Source: Stromatinia cepivora (taxonomy: Eukaryota > Ascomycota > Leotiomycetes > Helotiales > Sclerotiniaceae). From it: a stretch of DNA of 64,000 nt. The position numbers were made by a program, and so were the translations under genes. Within the stretch, counting starts at the first letter, position 1. Each line of letters starts with the position of its first letter. Shown here piece by piece: positions 22,785-32,899 of this stretch. The stretch covers positions 930,001-994,000 of the forward strand of contig RCTD01000003.1 of assembly GCA_014898415.1 (NCBI GenBank), given 5' to 3'. Below the pieces are notes generated by a model, which did no database searches, was not told the origin of the DNA, and worked only from the letters and a program-made list of their open reading frames with translations.

Positions 22785-23832
22785 GTTTGCTTATTTGATT
22801 TGTGGTATATTTTCGATTTGTTTTTGGCTCGATGTAAGAGAATGAGTAAAGGTCAAGAGTCTGTAATGTATGTTTTTTTAATGAAGAACAAGGATTCATG
22901 TGTGAGATAAAGGATGGTAGGTATATATATTATTCGAAAGGTTACTAGGAAGGAATGCGGGCCACCATATGAATTTAGTGTTTCCACTATTCATATCTAA
23001 CCCTATAGAATGCAATGATGATTTCCACGTGTTCCACCCCGCGGGGAAAATGTGACTTTTAGATTCCTAGTATGAGGAATAGTAAGAGCCTAACGATTTG
23101 GATCCAAACTTGAAAACAAACTCTGATAACATCATGCACAAGAAGAGAATGCTTCAGCTTGACTGTATACGCCACTAAATATATAAGTCAGAGATCGAAA
23201 CGTGAAAAATAGTTAGTGTGAAGATAAGGATTTATCGGCATTTGAGGTATGTTTCTGGGGAAAAGGGTGGGGATTTTGTATTTATATTAGCGGGTGGGGA
23301 AAGGGGAGAAAGTGGGGAGGAATAGAGCATGGCGAAAATGAAAATAGAGATACCATAGATCTCAGGAAACCCGTCCAAGACGACAGCGTGGACTTCCACA
23401 CCAAGGCCAGCAATCTTCGAAAACCCTGCGTGAAAATTGGAAATCATTGTAAAATGATAGTCAAGCACTTAAAATTATGAAGCACTGGAATAGCAGCATA
23501 TAATTCTGGCTTCATATATTCTAGGAAAAGTTTGAATTCGAGGTAAATTATTCACGTGGTACGCAGAAAGTTCAACAGAGGTAGATGATAAGGTTGTAGA
23601 TGTAATTATCTCCTGACAAACGTTGTTTTCGAAAGCTGCACCCTTGACTGAGCTTTATCTAATACAATTGGACATGTTGTATAACATTGTAATAGTCTCC
23701 CAATCGACCGGACGCCTTTCCCCAATTACTTGCAACTTCAAATAGCTTCACTATACTTGAGAGCGCCTCTTAAGATAGCTTTCTTCGATCAGTTATATTG
23801 CCTTTATCCAGCTCTTTCTTCTTTTGCACCTC
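22785..23832. other. Intergenic, no supported gene
   Basis: About 1 kb between the two minus-strand membrane-protein genes. It holds the promoter of the 175-aa gene and the 3' flank of the 177-aa gene. The 78-codon frame at 23232-23468 (minus) has a Pro/Ser-rich end and no features, so it is not called. Confidence 0.4.
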
Positions 23833-24366
23833 TTACATGTATTTACTATTTTTCAGTGTCCACAACGCCTTCTTCATCCGAGCGCGTTTAGATTTTTCTC
23901 GTAGAAGACGCCTCTCGGTATCAACTTTTATTATATTAAGCTGAGTTGCAAAATCGATGGTTATCGTGACGTATATCTTATAGAAAAAGAATAGGGAGAG
24001 TGCGATAAGAGGAACAGATATGTAATGAAGTTTGAAAAATATGATGTCGACCCAGAATGGCCAATTTACTATAATATCTGGATCATTTTTTAGCTGGAAG
24101 ATGGAAGAGATCTCCCTCTTGGGCGTGCTTGTTGCTTGCATTTCTATATATTTATTTGAGTGGTAGGTGGATGATGATAAGAATGGTATGGTGATGGATT
24201 CTTCTGTCAAATATTCTGATGGTAGGATGGTGATTGGGCCAAATTCGTTGACAATATAGCTCGTGAGTCGTTCTGATCTTCTAAAGTTGGCAGTGGTTTC
24301 TTTGACGAATGGTTGTCGATGAAGTTTGATCTTGAATATAAGAATTCTGGAAACTTCTAATCGCAT
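23833..24366 (-). CDS. Putative single-pass membrane protein with basic coiled-coil tail, 177 aa
   Basis: Uninterrupted 177-codon frame at the edge of the A+T-rich block. The first 110 residues are polar. A strong membrane helix follows (ISVPLIALSLFFFYKIYVTI), then a charged helix-like end (DTERRLLREKSKRARMKKAL). The arrangement matches the neighbour at 22203-22784 although I see no residue identity worth the name. There is no recognised family. The start could also be an internal Met (IEMQATSTPKREI). Codon use is A/T-leaning, like the flanking DNA, so partial RIP damage or a chance frame remains possible. Confidence 0.42.
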   Translation of the reverse strand: MRLEVSRILIFKIKLHRQPFVKETTANFRRSERLTSYIVNEFGPITILPSEYLTEESITIPFLSSSTYHSNKYIEMQATSTPKREISSIFQLKNDPDIIVNWPFWVDIIFFKLHYISVPLIALSLFFFYKIYVTITIDFATQLNIIKVDTERRLLREKSKRARMKKALWTLKNSKYM

Positions 24367-24399
24367 ATTTTACCGAGAAATAATTGCAACTTTATTTCT

Positions 24400-25600
24400 A
24401 ATCTTTAATTATAAATAATTCATCAAAATTCTAATTTTCAATATTTCTTATTCAAATTCAAAAAAAAAAGGTTCAAATTCGAAATAAAAGTGATATTTAT
24501 AAATTTCATTAAAATTGGAATATCTTTTGTAGAATTAAAGTGTTTCAGGTTAGAGGGGATAGGAAATTGTAGAGATGGATTGAACAAAATTTGAATATAT
24601 CTTAAAGTATTGTAAAAGGTATTGTTAAATTGAATTTTTTTTGAATTATTTGTAAAAGAAGGATATATCGATTCTTTATAATGATAGTTAAAAAGATTTA
24701 ATGAATTATAAGGGAATTGATAAAAGATTGAAGGAAAAAGAGAATGATTTTTGAATAGATGAAATATATATTAGGGGTTAAAGTTTCGATATATATTATT
24801 TGATATAAATTATATTGATATAATTATAGATATTATATAATTTGTTTTAGGCTATTTATTTTTAGGAAATAAATAAAAAAGAGGTTAGATTTTGTATATA
24901 TATATTATGAATAAAGAATAATTGATATAGTTTTCGAAAAATTTAAAAGAAATGATTGAAGGAAGGTTATATAATTGAATGAAAGTATTTTCGAATTTGG
25001 AAAATGTAGTAGGATATAAATGATTTGTAGGATTGAAGAAAAGAGATATAGGAATTATATTAAATTAGTATATAAATTAGAAAGAATTTTTGTAATAATA
25101 TAAAATGCTTTTAATTGGAATTATAAATCTTTATTAATCTTTTTGGAGAAGAATTCAAGCGATAAGGGGATAAATTTAATGATATATCAGAATTAAATTT
25201 TAATTTTTATTATATTCCCTTTATTTGACGAATTAGGATTTGAATATATATTTATAAAGAATAATACAAAGGTTTATTTGAAGTATATTAGATTAATTCG
25301 ATTAGAATATAATGTTAAAGGTTTTCAATGGTTTTTCATTTCTTTAGATCTCAATTTAATTGAGAAGGTATAGTATTGGATAAAAAAGGAATTAAAAAAA
25401 CTATTATTTGTATTTATTTTTATTGAAGAATTGAAAAGAGAATTCAAAAGATTATAGAAGATGTTTGATCCTTTAGATTTCAGGCTATATATTGAAAAAT
25501 TGATCTATAAATTAAAAAATATGATTGAAATAAAAGAATTGATTATTATTCATTAATATATTATTAGATTTTCAATAAAAATATTGTAGTGTTGATTTAA
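24400..25600. other. A+T-rich RIP-type block
   Basis: Long runs of A and T with many TA steps and stop codons in every frame, unlike the gene-bearing DNA on either side. It is interpretable at 24960-25560 as a degraded Tc1/mariner transposase. The rest shows no recognisable remnant. RIP (C-to-T change in repeats) is the usual cause in these fungi, and is inferred here from composition only. Confidence 0.7.
24960..25560 (+). mobile_element. RIP-degraded Tc1/mariner transposase relic
   Basis: In the plus-strand frame from 25224 the translation reads FDELGFEYIFIKNN, then a spacer, then SLDLNLIEKV-stop-YWIKKELKK and, further on, IEELKREFKRL. This follows the tail of Tc1/mariner transposases (E-L-G-x-E-Y-I-F-M-Q-D-N-A ... 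S-P-D-L-N-P-I-E-x-V-W ... L-K). The middle catalytic Asp of QDN reads Asn, the VW Trp is a stop, and several Pro are Leu or Ser, all as expected of C-to-T decay. No terminal repeats were recognised, so the true ends are unknown. The element is dead. Confidence 0.7.
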
Positions 25601-27846
25601 TATTAAATTTTCAAAAATGTAAATGAAATTTGAAGAGTGTGCGGTGAGTAATGATCAGAACTCTTAGTATATAATTGAGGTTTTACGATGTATGGAGATG
25701 ACGGATATAAGATACAATACAGTGAAGTCATACTTGTGGGTAGCGGTAATGCCATCGAGTTATCGATATTGTGATTGATAAAAGCCTTCAAATCTTCTGT
25801 ATAGTGAAATTTCTTAGGGCATTAGTCCAGGAGCTAAGCTGACTAGATGTTGAATCAAAGATCGGTCCCGCTTAAATTTTAACACACATTTTTGACTTTC
25901 TTCATGTCTAATTGATGTACTAGCTAACTTTATTCTACACTGCTCCGGTGGGATATAGAATTTAAGCTCTGTAATGAGTTATTTGAGATCCAGCGACCAC
26001 AAAGCGTCCTAATTAGACACCCCATGAATCTATATCTGAATACGGCGTCATTAATGACGAAGGACTTTGATGGCCAGAAACAGACAACCCTCAACAAGAT
26101 TCAACCCCTTTCGTGTGTCGTTTTAAGTCAAGGAAATCTTGCCCGAAATTCCTTCTAAGCTAATGAAATATTCTAGAATATCGGATGTTCATGAATGATG
26201 ATTAGCGTGGCCGGCAAATGGACGAAAAGTGGGTCACTAAATCTAAGCGAGAACAGATTAGGGGAAAACCAGTCTGATATGATAACTTGATAACGGCAGT
26301 TGTAAAGACGCACAAAAATAATCTGATTGGAACGATGGCACTTTGCTCGAACTGATTCAAAGAATCACTAATTGATTGTGGTATCCTGGGTAAGTTATTG
26401 TTTCTATTAGTAATATCACTATACCATTGAATACTCGGCTATGAAGAAGATTTGAGCATGAGTATGAGGATATCTGGAATTCTAGAGGCTTAAATTAATA
26501 CCATTTGCCGTACAAGGATGAATGCCCTGTATATGAAATCAGAAGACTTAAGTGGCTCTAGAAACGTTCACGAGAACTTTGGAAGGTTTCGGATAAACTT
26601 ACTCGACTCCGACAGTCTAGTCTCTGGGTCGGTATCTTTGCAAGCATCCTGGATGTAATGAACAGTCTAAAGATATGCAACAGAAGTTCTGAGAAAAATG
26701 CAAGAAGGCTGATTGGTCAGTACAAAGTAGACCAATGTACGAGTCGTAATGATAAGTTAAATTCAAGAAACTTGGTCTAGTTAGACAAAGTTTCAATAAC
26801 AGATCTTGGCCTCTGAAATGATAGAACATACCAAATCTCACGGAATGAGTGTTTTTAAAAACACAATATTGAACCGTAAAAGGGCCATAAACTTTTGGTG
26901 ATCCTGAGATCATGTTATACCAAGGTATCGTTGGTTTTCTGAATTGGAGCAGCATTCAGTATACTTTGCATTCATGAATTCTACCAAGTAGCCCAAAAGC
27001 CTTTTAGTATTGTGATAAACGATGTAAATGGCGGTAGTAGACGTAAAAAGAGCTGATTATCACACGCTTAAAGCTTGGGGAAGTGGAACCCACACTGTCG
27101 TATTTCATATATATACTACTTGCAGGCATCCAGGATGTTATTTTCAGCCTAGAGGTGTGCAACAAAAATTCTCAGAGCATTTTTATTGGTCCTTTAGATG
27201 AATAACCACCCACCTAAGTCCATGAAGCGGGGTTCGGCATATGCTCATGGGCAAAGTCATCTACTGCAAGACACTTTACTCTATGCATAAACTTGCAAGC
27301 ATCAGGCATGTTATTTTGGACCTAGAGGTGTGCAACAAGAGTCTCTAGAGAACCCTTCCTAGTCCTTTGAATTTATAATTACTCGATGGAGTTAAGGCTA
27401 ACTTCAGAGGGTGAAGCTCCGAGTTCCATTTTGGGATTGGGGGTGTCTAGATCACGCCGTGTAAGTTCATCTGATATAAACGCTTGCAAGGACTCGGGAA
27501 GTTCTTCCAAGCCAAAAGATATGCAACAAAAGTTGTGAAAGAGGTTCTACTTATCATTTAAGGAAAGTCATGTGATGGCAAGAACGCGAACATGATCCGG
27601 TGAATTTTTAATATCACTAGAAACACCAGATTCTTGCTAATTTATGAATGTTGAAACGTGGTAACATCGTAACTCAATTTGTATCAAATTGGAGAATTCC
27701 TGAAATATAGACTATGAAAGCATCGTTCGAACCAGTATGAACTAAATCAATGACGCAATTTTAGCTTGGTGATTTTATCACGACAAAAGTATAAAGCTTG
27801 GCCGCACCCCAACTTGAAAGTAATTTCAATCTTGTACATAATAAAC
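25601..27846. other. Gene-poor DNA with a degenerate tandem repeat
   Basis: About 2.2 kb of ordinary composition with no supported gene. The minus frame at 26617-26955 is disrupted by, and overlaps, a repeat copy. The main content is the degenerate repeat at 26637-27555, listed separately. Confidence 0.45.
26637..27555. repeat. Degenerate four-copy repeat with roughly 75-bp core
   Basis: Cores start near 26637, 27119, 27292 and 27482. Each runs TTGCAAGCATC-like, then GGATGTTATTTT-like, then AGAGGTGTGCAACAA-like, and two of the four end in GGTC/TAGTCCTTTGAAT-like sequence. The last three are spaced 170-190 bp apart, suggesting a unit of about 180 bp. The gap of about 480 bp after the first leaves room for one or two lost copies. 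A shared plus-strand reading (LAS-I-x-x-V ... CNKS) recurs, but each copy hits a stop or shifts. Origin unknown. Confidence 0.6.
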
Positions 27847-28394
27847 ATGTCTTCATACGAGAAAAATCTTTCAATGACTTTCCGGATGGATTCAACCAAA
27901 GATTATCAAACCATGCCTGACGGCCCTCCTTCTTGGAGCTTCAAGTTCAAGCTAATCTATCTACGTCGAATGTATTCTCGACATTCATGCAAAAACATTA
28001 GATACCAGTCAGTAATGCTCCTTCGCTATGATATGCCTGCTTTTGTCTCTCTCCTCACTGGCGCTTACAAGTGGATCTGGGGGGAAAAATGCTTGATAAA
28101 TCCCTCAAACAAATTTACTACGCACCCAAAGTTCTTAGTTACTCGGAATTTGGCTTGAATAAAGTGAAGTCCCCATACGACTTAACAACAGCCGAGTTTG
28201 CGCCGGAAGCAATGAAAGGATTGACTGATTTCAGTGCTGGCACGAGGCCCAGAAAGTATTATAAAGCATTTGAGGAGTCATGTGGCGAATTTAGTTCGCT
28301 GATTTGGGGACGTTATCTTGATTTGTTGATAGATTTCGAGATAAGGTGTTTAAAGAGAGGACAGGCGTATCATTTTGTATGTTTTAAGGTTTAA
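27847..28394 (+). pseudogene. Unrecognised gene interrupted by a frameshift
   Basis: Two overlapping open frames look like parts of one protein. The first starts at ATG 27847 (MSSYEKNLSMTFRMDSTKDY...) and reads well to about 28080 (LLTGAYKWIWG). The second, in another frame, continues from about 28080 (MLDKSLKQIYYAPKVLSYSE) to the stop at 28392-28394. The switch falls in TGGGGGGAAAAATG (about 28077-28090), where a one-base gain or loss would explain it. A spliceosomal intron (28012-28071, GTAATG...TTACAAG) is conceivable but is 60 nt long and would not change frame. Either a recent pseudogene or an error in a homopolymer. I do not recognise the family. Confidence 0.4.
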
Positions 28395-31364
28395 TTCACT
28401 GATTTATCCAAGAGAGGAAACGAAGACTCTTGACAAAGATTGATCAAAAATTGATCAAAAATTGAATTAATCGTGAATTTTAGGACTTGGGTAGGTGTCC
28501 CATGAATCTGACTAGCACTAGCTGCTGGTCCAGACTATTGGAACCCGTAAATCCCAGTTGAAGGCAGTGCTAGTCTGTGATACCTTAAAGGAACGAACTA
28601 CGTATCAGTACATCAAATGCGAACAAATAGGTTCTTCTTTGGTCCGTTCGTGATCTCCGAGCTTACGATAGACATGAAACTTCGATTTATGGAATCCATG
28701 AACAGCGATTCCAGTAGTTGATGTACAATCGAGCAATTCGTCAACCATATACTGTATAATTTCCGCTCTGCGGTACGATGGTAAGCTTCTTATTCTTCTT
28801 TACTTCCTATATTTATTTAACACTAAATATTAACAGGAGTTCCTGTACTCATCGACTTCTGTCAACGAAATCGACATGGAAAGGCCCAGAGAAAACTTCT
28901 CTGCGCGCTCCGTTATCAAATTTTCCCACCAAGTGATCCCAGGCCGATAGACTCTTCATGTCTGCAGGCCAAAAACCTCAAGCTGAAGCTAAGTACCATC
29001 AAAACGTTGGCAAGGTTCTCTTTGAAGCAGACGTGGGTTCACCCCTTCTAGAAAAACTGGACAGTCCACTCTCAGCAACTCAACATCATACGCTAACTGG
29101 GCTCCCAAAGTTTCAGTATGAAGTTACTCCTCCAAATGGCTGTCGTGATCTTCAATATCACACCCAAGTTTCAATAAAACAAACATTCGACGGAACAACC
29201 TCCATTTATCATTATATCATAAGAATTGAACTAAAGTACCTCTCCTGTTAACACTCAGAGGAAAGATAGGTTCAAGATAGCGAAGTGATGAAATTGGTTG
29301 CAATACCAGCATCAGTGCCATGAGGGGGATTGTAGATGACTTAAGTTTCGAATTTTGGAAAACTATTCAATCATTTCAATATCTTCGCTGTTCTAAATCA
29401 AATCTACAATCAAAAACATTTCTGTATTTGGAGAGGTTTCATTGAAATATTCGAAACAACTTCGATGTCCAAAACCACTTCAATCTTCGAAACATTTTTC
29501 CACATGCCGCACGACAATAATATTCGAGCGCACTTCAACATTCAAAAACGTTTCCAATCTTCAAAATTCCTTCATTATTGGACTAAATTCCGGATTATCG
29601 AACACACTGTTGAATCAATCCACGATTCAACCCATATATCAACAAACAATCATTTCAAGGAAACTGCATCAGTCTAACTCATCGTTGCCTATAATGAACT
29701 GTTATCCCCAGCTCTCTACCGCTAAGTTTTCCTAGCGCTAGCATCTGGGCTTAACTGTATAATGTTAACCCATTAACAAACTACCTCCGTTCTCTTGGCG
29801 GAGTGTAAATACATTCCACTATGCCTCCTTTTTGGTGCAGTGAACAGAGTTCCGTGAAGGGAGCTTCTCACATGTACAAACTGTGGATTCTAGATGTCCT
29901 GTGGTTGGAATAGCGATCACAACTTACATGTGTGTCTGCATGTTTGCTTCTCACAGCGATGGACGGCCTCACATATTCTTGAATATCCCAGTCCAAATTT
30001 GACAATCAACTAATCACTCAGAATTTGGACATTGAAAGAGTATATTTTGGTATGCAATTACTCCTCTCATCGAGTGCTGCTCCAGCCACAGACCAGGGAA
30101 TCTACAGTGAGCAAACTAGCAATGATCAACACCCATTGATCACATTTGATACCCCTTTAAATAGGAATCAACCAATATCTCCGTAATAAGAGATCTTTGG
30201 AATTCATGGTATTGACTGTGAATCCCAAGTGTCTCATGACTTAAGGTACCGACCAACCTACGTGCTTGGTTGGTCTGGGAATCTTTGGAGCCATTCATCA
30301 TAACAGTGATTTTTTAGGGATTTGGTTTTAAAATCATTAAAATTAAAATTCTTTCTAGGATTATGATATTCTTCATATCAATCGAGTTTTCTGAACTCAT
30401 TAGGAATTCTAATTTCGATAGGAGAAGTTCGAGAGAGCGCAGAGTGAGGACAGGGCTTCATCACGAAAACCAAACGTTTGAAGGGTTGTCAGGTCATTAT
30501 GTGGGGTTTTAGAATGTTCTGAGACAGGCTAATTTTGCCTTAATGATGACCGTCCCGCAATGGTATTTCAGGTTAGTACGAGAAGAATCGCTAATTCAGA
30601 GGATTAGGAGGATGATTAGGGGTTTATTGGTTCCAGAACGGGTTGTTCATCGTACCTCTAAGATGAAAATTCGTTAAATCTTATCCCTAAGTATGAGAAA
30701 GAGAAAGAGGGAAGATGGAGGGATGAGAGGAGGAGACAGGGGGAGGATTATGGGAAAGAGGAAGTATTCGCAGGTGTGATATTTAAGACGGGGGTGGGCA
30801 AGGAAGATTCCTATCGATGAGATAAATCGACCATGCCCATACCTTCTCTCGGAGATTGGCTACACCACGATTGCAGAAATCACAAAGGAGGCCCATGAAG
30901 ATCACCGCAGCTTCAATCACAAAACATTTAGTCGTGTTGGTGAAGATCCAAAAAATTCCTCGTCGCTGAGGTATCGATCACGGCCTACAAACACATGGGC
31001 TGGCCTGGGAATCTTTGGAACCAAGGGATGATAATCTCGTTCAATGCCGTCGGGTAGCATTCGAACCAACATCTCTAGGATAAAGCTATGCTTTGGAAAT
31101 ATTCGTCGGCAAATAACTCGAAAATGTTCGTACTCCCTCCGATTACAACATTCAAATTGCGGTCGTGCTCTGACTACAACATTAAAATCCAAAAATGAAC
31201 CCAAAAGCTGAAGGTAAATAATATCACCCCTCCCTCTACCTCAAAATCCGCCTTCCCATCCACTAACCTCCATCCCTAGACTCAACAACAAAAAGATCAT
31301 TAACTCACAACTTACACCTCTCGCTGCCTACTAAGTAGCGATCGACATAATCAGTCGCAGAGCC
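28395..31364. other. Gene-poor stretch with decayed remnants
   Basis: Nearly 3 kb without a convincing gene. Open frames at 28958-29251 and 29442-29735 (+) have no domain; the latter is built from repeated TTCGAAAC/CTTCAA-type sequence. A block near 30240-30310 resembles 30975-31045 (see findings). I see no RNA gene. Confidence 0.4.
30917..31204 (-). CDS. Hypothetical 95-aa open frame, possible gene fragment
   Basis: Uninterrupted frame of 95 codons with balanced, gene-like composition (ECCNRREYEHFRVICRRIF, LVPKIPRPAHVFVGRDRYLS). A decayed second copy of part of it lies near 30240-30310 in the same orientation (APKIPRP recognisable). I recognise no family. It may be a surviving piece of a duplicated, otherwise lost gene, and could equally be a chance frame. 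Confidence 0.25.
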   Translation of the reverse strand: MGSFLDFNVVVRARPQFECCNRREYEHFRVICRRIFPKHSFILEMLVRMLPDGIERDYHPLVPKIPRPAHVFVGRDRYLSDEEFFGSSPTRLNVL

Positions 31365-31625
31365 CAGACCTCTCTTCATTCTTGACGGAAGTACAGAAGG
31401 AAAGTTTTTTGCGAGCTCGGTTCCATTGACAACGTCAAGGCCAAGATCCAAGAGATGAGCGGAATTCCTCAATGATGCTTGATTTTTGTTGGCCAAAATT
31501 CGAAGATATCCGCAGCTTGACGACTTTAAAATCTAGAAGGAGTCCACTCTTCATCTCGTGGCCGGAATGGGATATCGCGACGTCATTGATAACGTCAATG
31601 CCAAGATCCAAGACACGATTTGAAA
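31365..31625 (+). pseudogene. Decayed polyubiquitin copy, at least two partial units
   Basis: From about 31412 one frame reads ELGSIDNVKAKIQEMSGIPQ-stop, matching the middle of ubiquitin. A shifted frame continues LDFCWPKFEDIRSL, matching the LIFAGKQLEDGRTL region. After another shift comes DDFKI-stop-KESTLHLV, matching the ubiquitin C-terminus. A second unit then follows directly with its first strands deleted: DVIDNVNAKIQDTI-stop (ending near 31620). A fainter CTCTTCATTCTTG at about 31370 may be the end of a preceding unit. No introns interrupt the relic. It lines up with canonical polyubiquitin rather than with the UbL trio. It carries stops and at least two frameshifts, so it is not functional. 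Confidence 0.75.
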
Positions 31626-32899
31626 GAGAGAGAATAAGAATAATCATCGGCATCACTGTCTTCACAATCCAAAACTTACATTCGCCCATTTTCTCCATCA
31701 CCTCCCCCCACCAATTCACATCATCAACAATTTCCCTGCGAGAATATCGTCGGCGGCAATCTTAATAGGATGATCTAGCAATATCTCCTTTCCACATTTT
31801 AGAAATTGAAAAACTAAAAAGGAGATTGCTGCGAGGAGAGAGCTGGACCATCCCTACATTATTTTTAAGGGCCCAAGAAATTCGAGGATATCTATTTTCT
31901 ATTTCCTATTCATGGCTAGGCAGTCCTAAGCATGACAGTAAAAGGCTAGGACAGGGGTTTGTGGAAAATTCTTTGTCTGTTGTTGGGGGGTGGTGGGAGG
32001 AGGAGGTTTAGATCATCCTAATATTAGGTGTGTGGGAGGGGAGATTTAGATCAGCCTGATGGGAAATTAGGGTGTGGATTTAAATCATCCTAATATTAGA
32101 TAGGAGTTGAGATTTAGATCACTCCTATGGGGATTGGGAGTTGAGGTTTAGATCATCCTAATACTAGACGAGAGATTTAGATTTAGATCACTCTTAACAG
32201 GAAGTTGAGAGGGGAGATTTAGATCATTCTATAGGGATATATATTTAGATCATCATCTTAATATTAAATGAATGAAAAAGGTTTATATTGATCCTAATGG
32301 GAAGTTGGGAGTAGGGGCTTAGATCATTCCTACTGGGATTGTAAATGGAGATTTAGATCATCCCAATACGTGATTTGGAATGGAAGTTTAGACCATCCTA
32401 TAAAAATTGAGAGTGGAGATTTAGATCATCCAACAAGCCACTAGGTGTAGAGCTGGAAATAAATGGGAAGATTATAACATATAAATATCTACACAAGAAA
32501 CAAAACAAAGATCACACTAAAAGATTTTTACTTCCAAGTCCGGAGTATTATATTACATGTATATTTATTTTACCAAACATTTAACTCTATGAATAATATA
32601 TAATATATAATATGATATTAGGTAGTGAAAAACGAAAAACGAAATCTATTTTCTATAAAATAAGAAGATAAAGAATAAAGATAAAGAATGATAAATAAAA
32701 ATACATTTTTTAAATGGGAATCTCAAAATCATGCTCGTCCCTAACGCCCCTCATACAAACAAATACCACAACCTCCAATCCTATTTTATTACCCCATGTC
32801 CTAACTTCATTGCCATTATATCGTATCACATCTTTTTCACATTCCCATCTTCTCTATCCAACCCCCGCCAATCCTCTCACTAATCCCCTACACCAACAT
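31626..32899. other. Gene-poor stretch downstream of the MFS gene, with a degenerate minisatellite
   Basis: It contains the repeat array at 32003-32440 and an A+T-rich stretch at about 32455-32700. It ends with the 3' flank of the MFS transporter. Open frames such as 31826-32011 and 32714-33070 (the latter is antisense to the MFS C-terminus) are not supported. Confidence 0.45.
32003..32440. repeat. Degenerate minisatellite built on GAGATTTAGATCATCC
   Basis: At least a dozen copies of a G(G/A)(A/T)TTAGATCA-x-x-C word occur, the best being GAGATTTAGATCATCCTAATATTAG. They are spaced about 25-45 bp apart by G-rich linkers such as GGGAGTTGAG or GTGTGGGAGGGG. Copies vary in both core and linker, so the array is old or under relaxed copying. 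It contains many GATC sites. It lies just 3' of the MFS gene and matches no mobile element I know. Confidence 0.75.

Noticed and set aside
26617..26955. 112-codon minus frame
   Set aside because: Overlaps the degenerate repeat and has no gene-like features.
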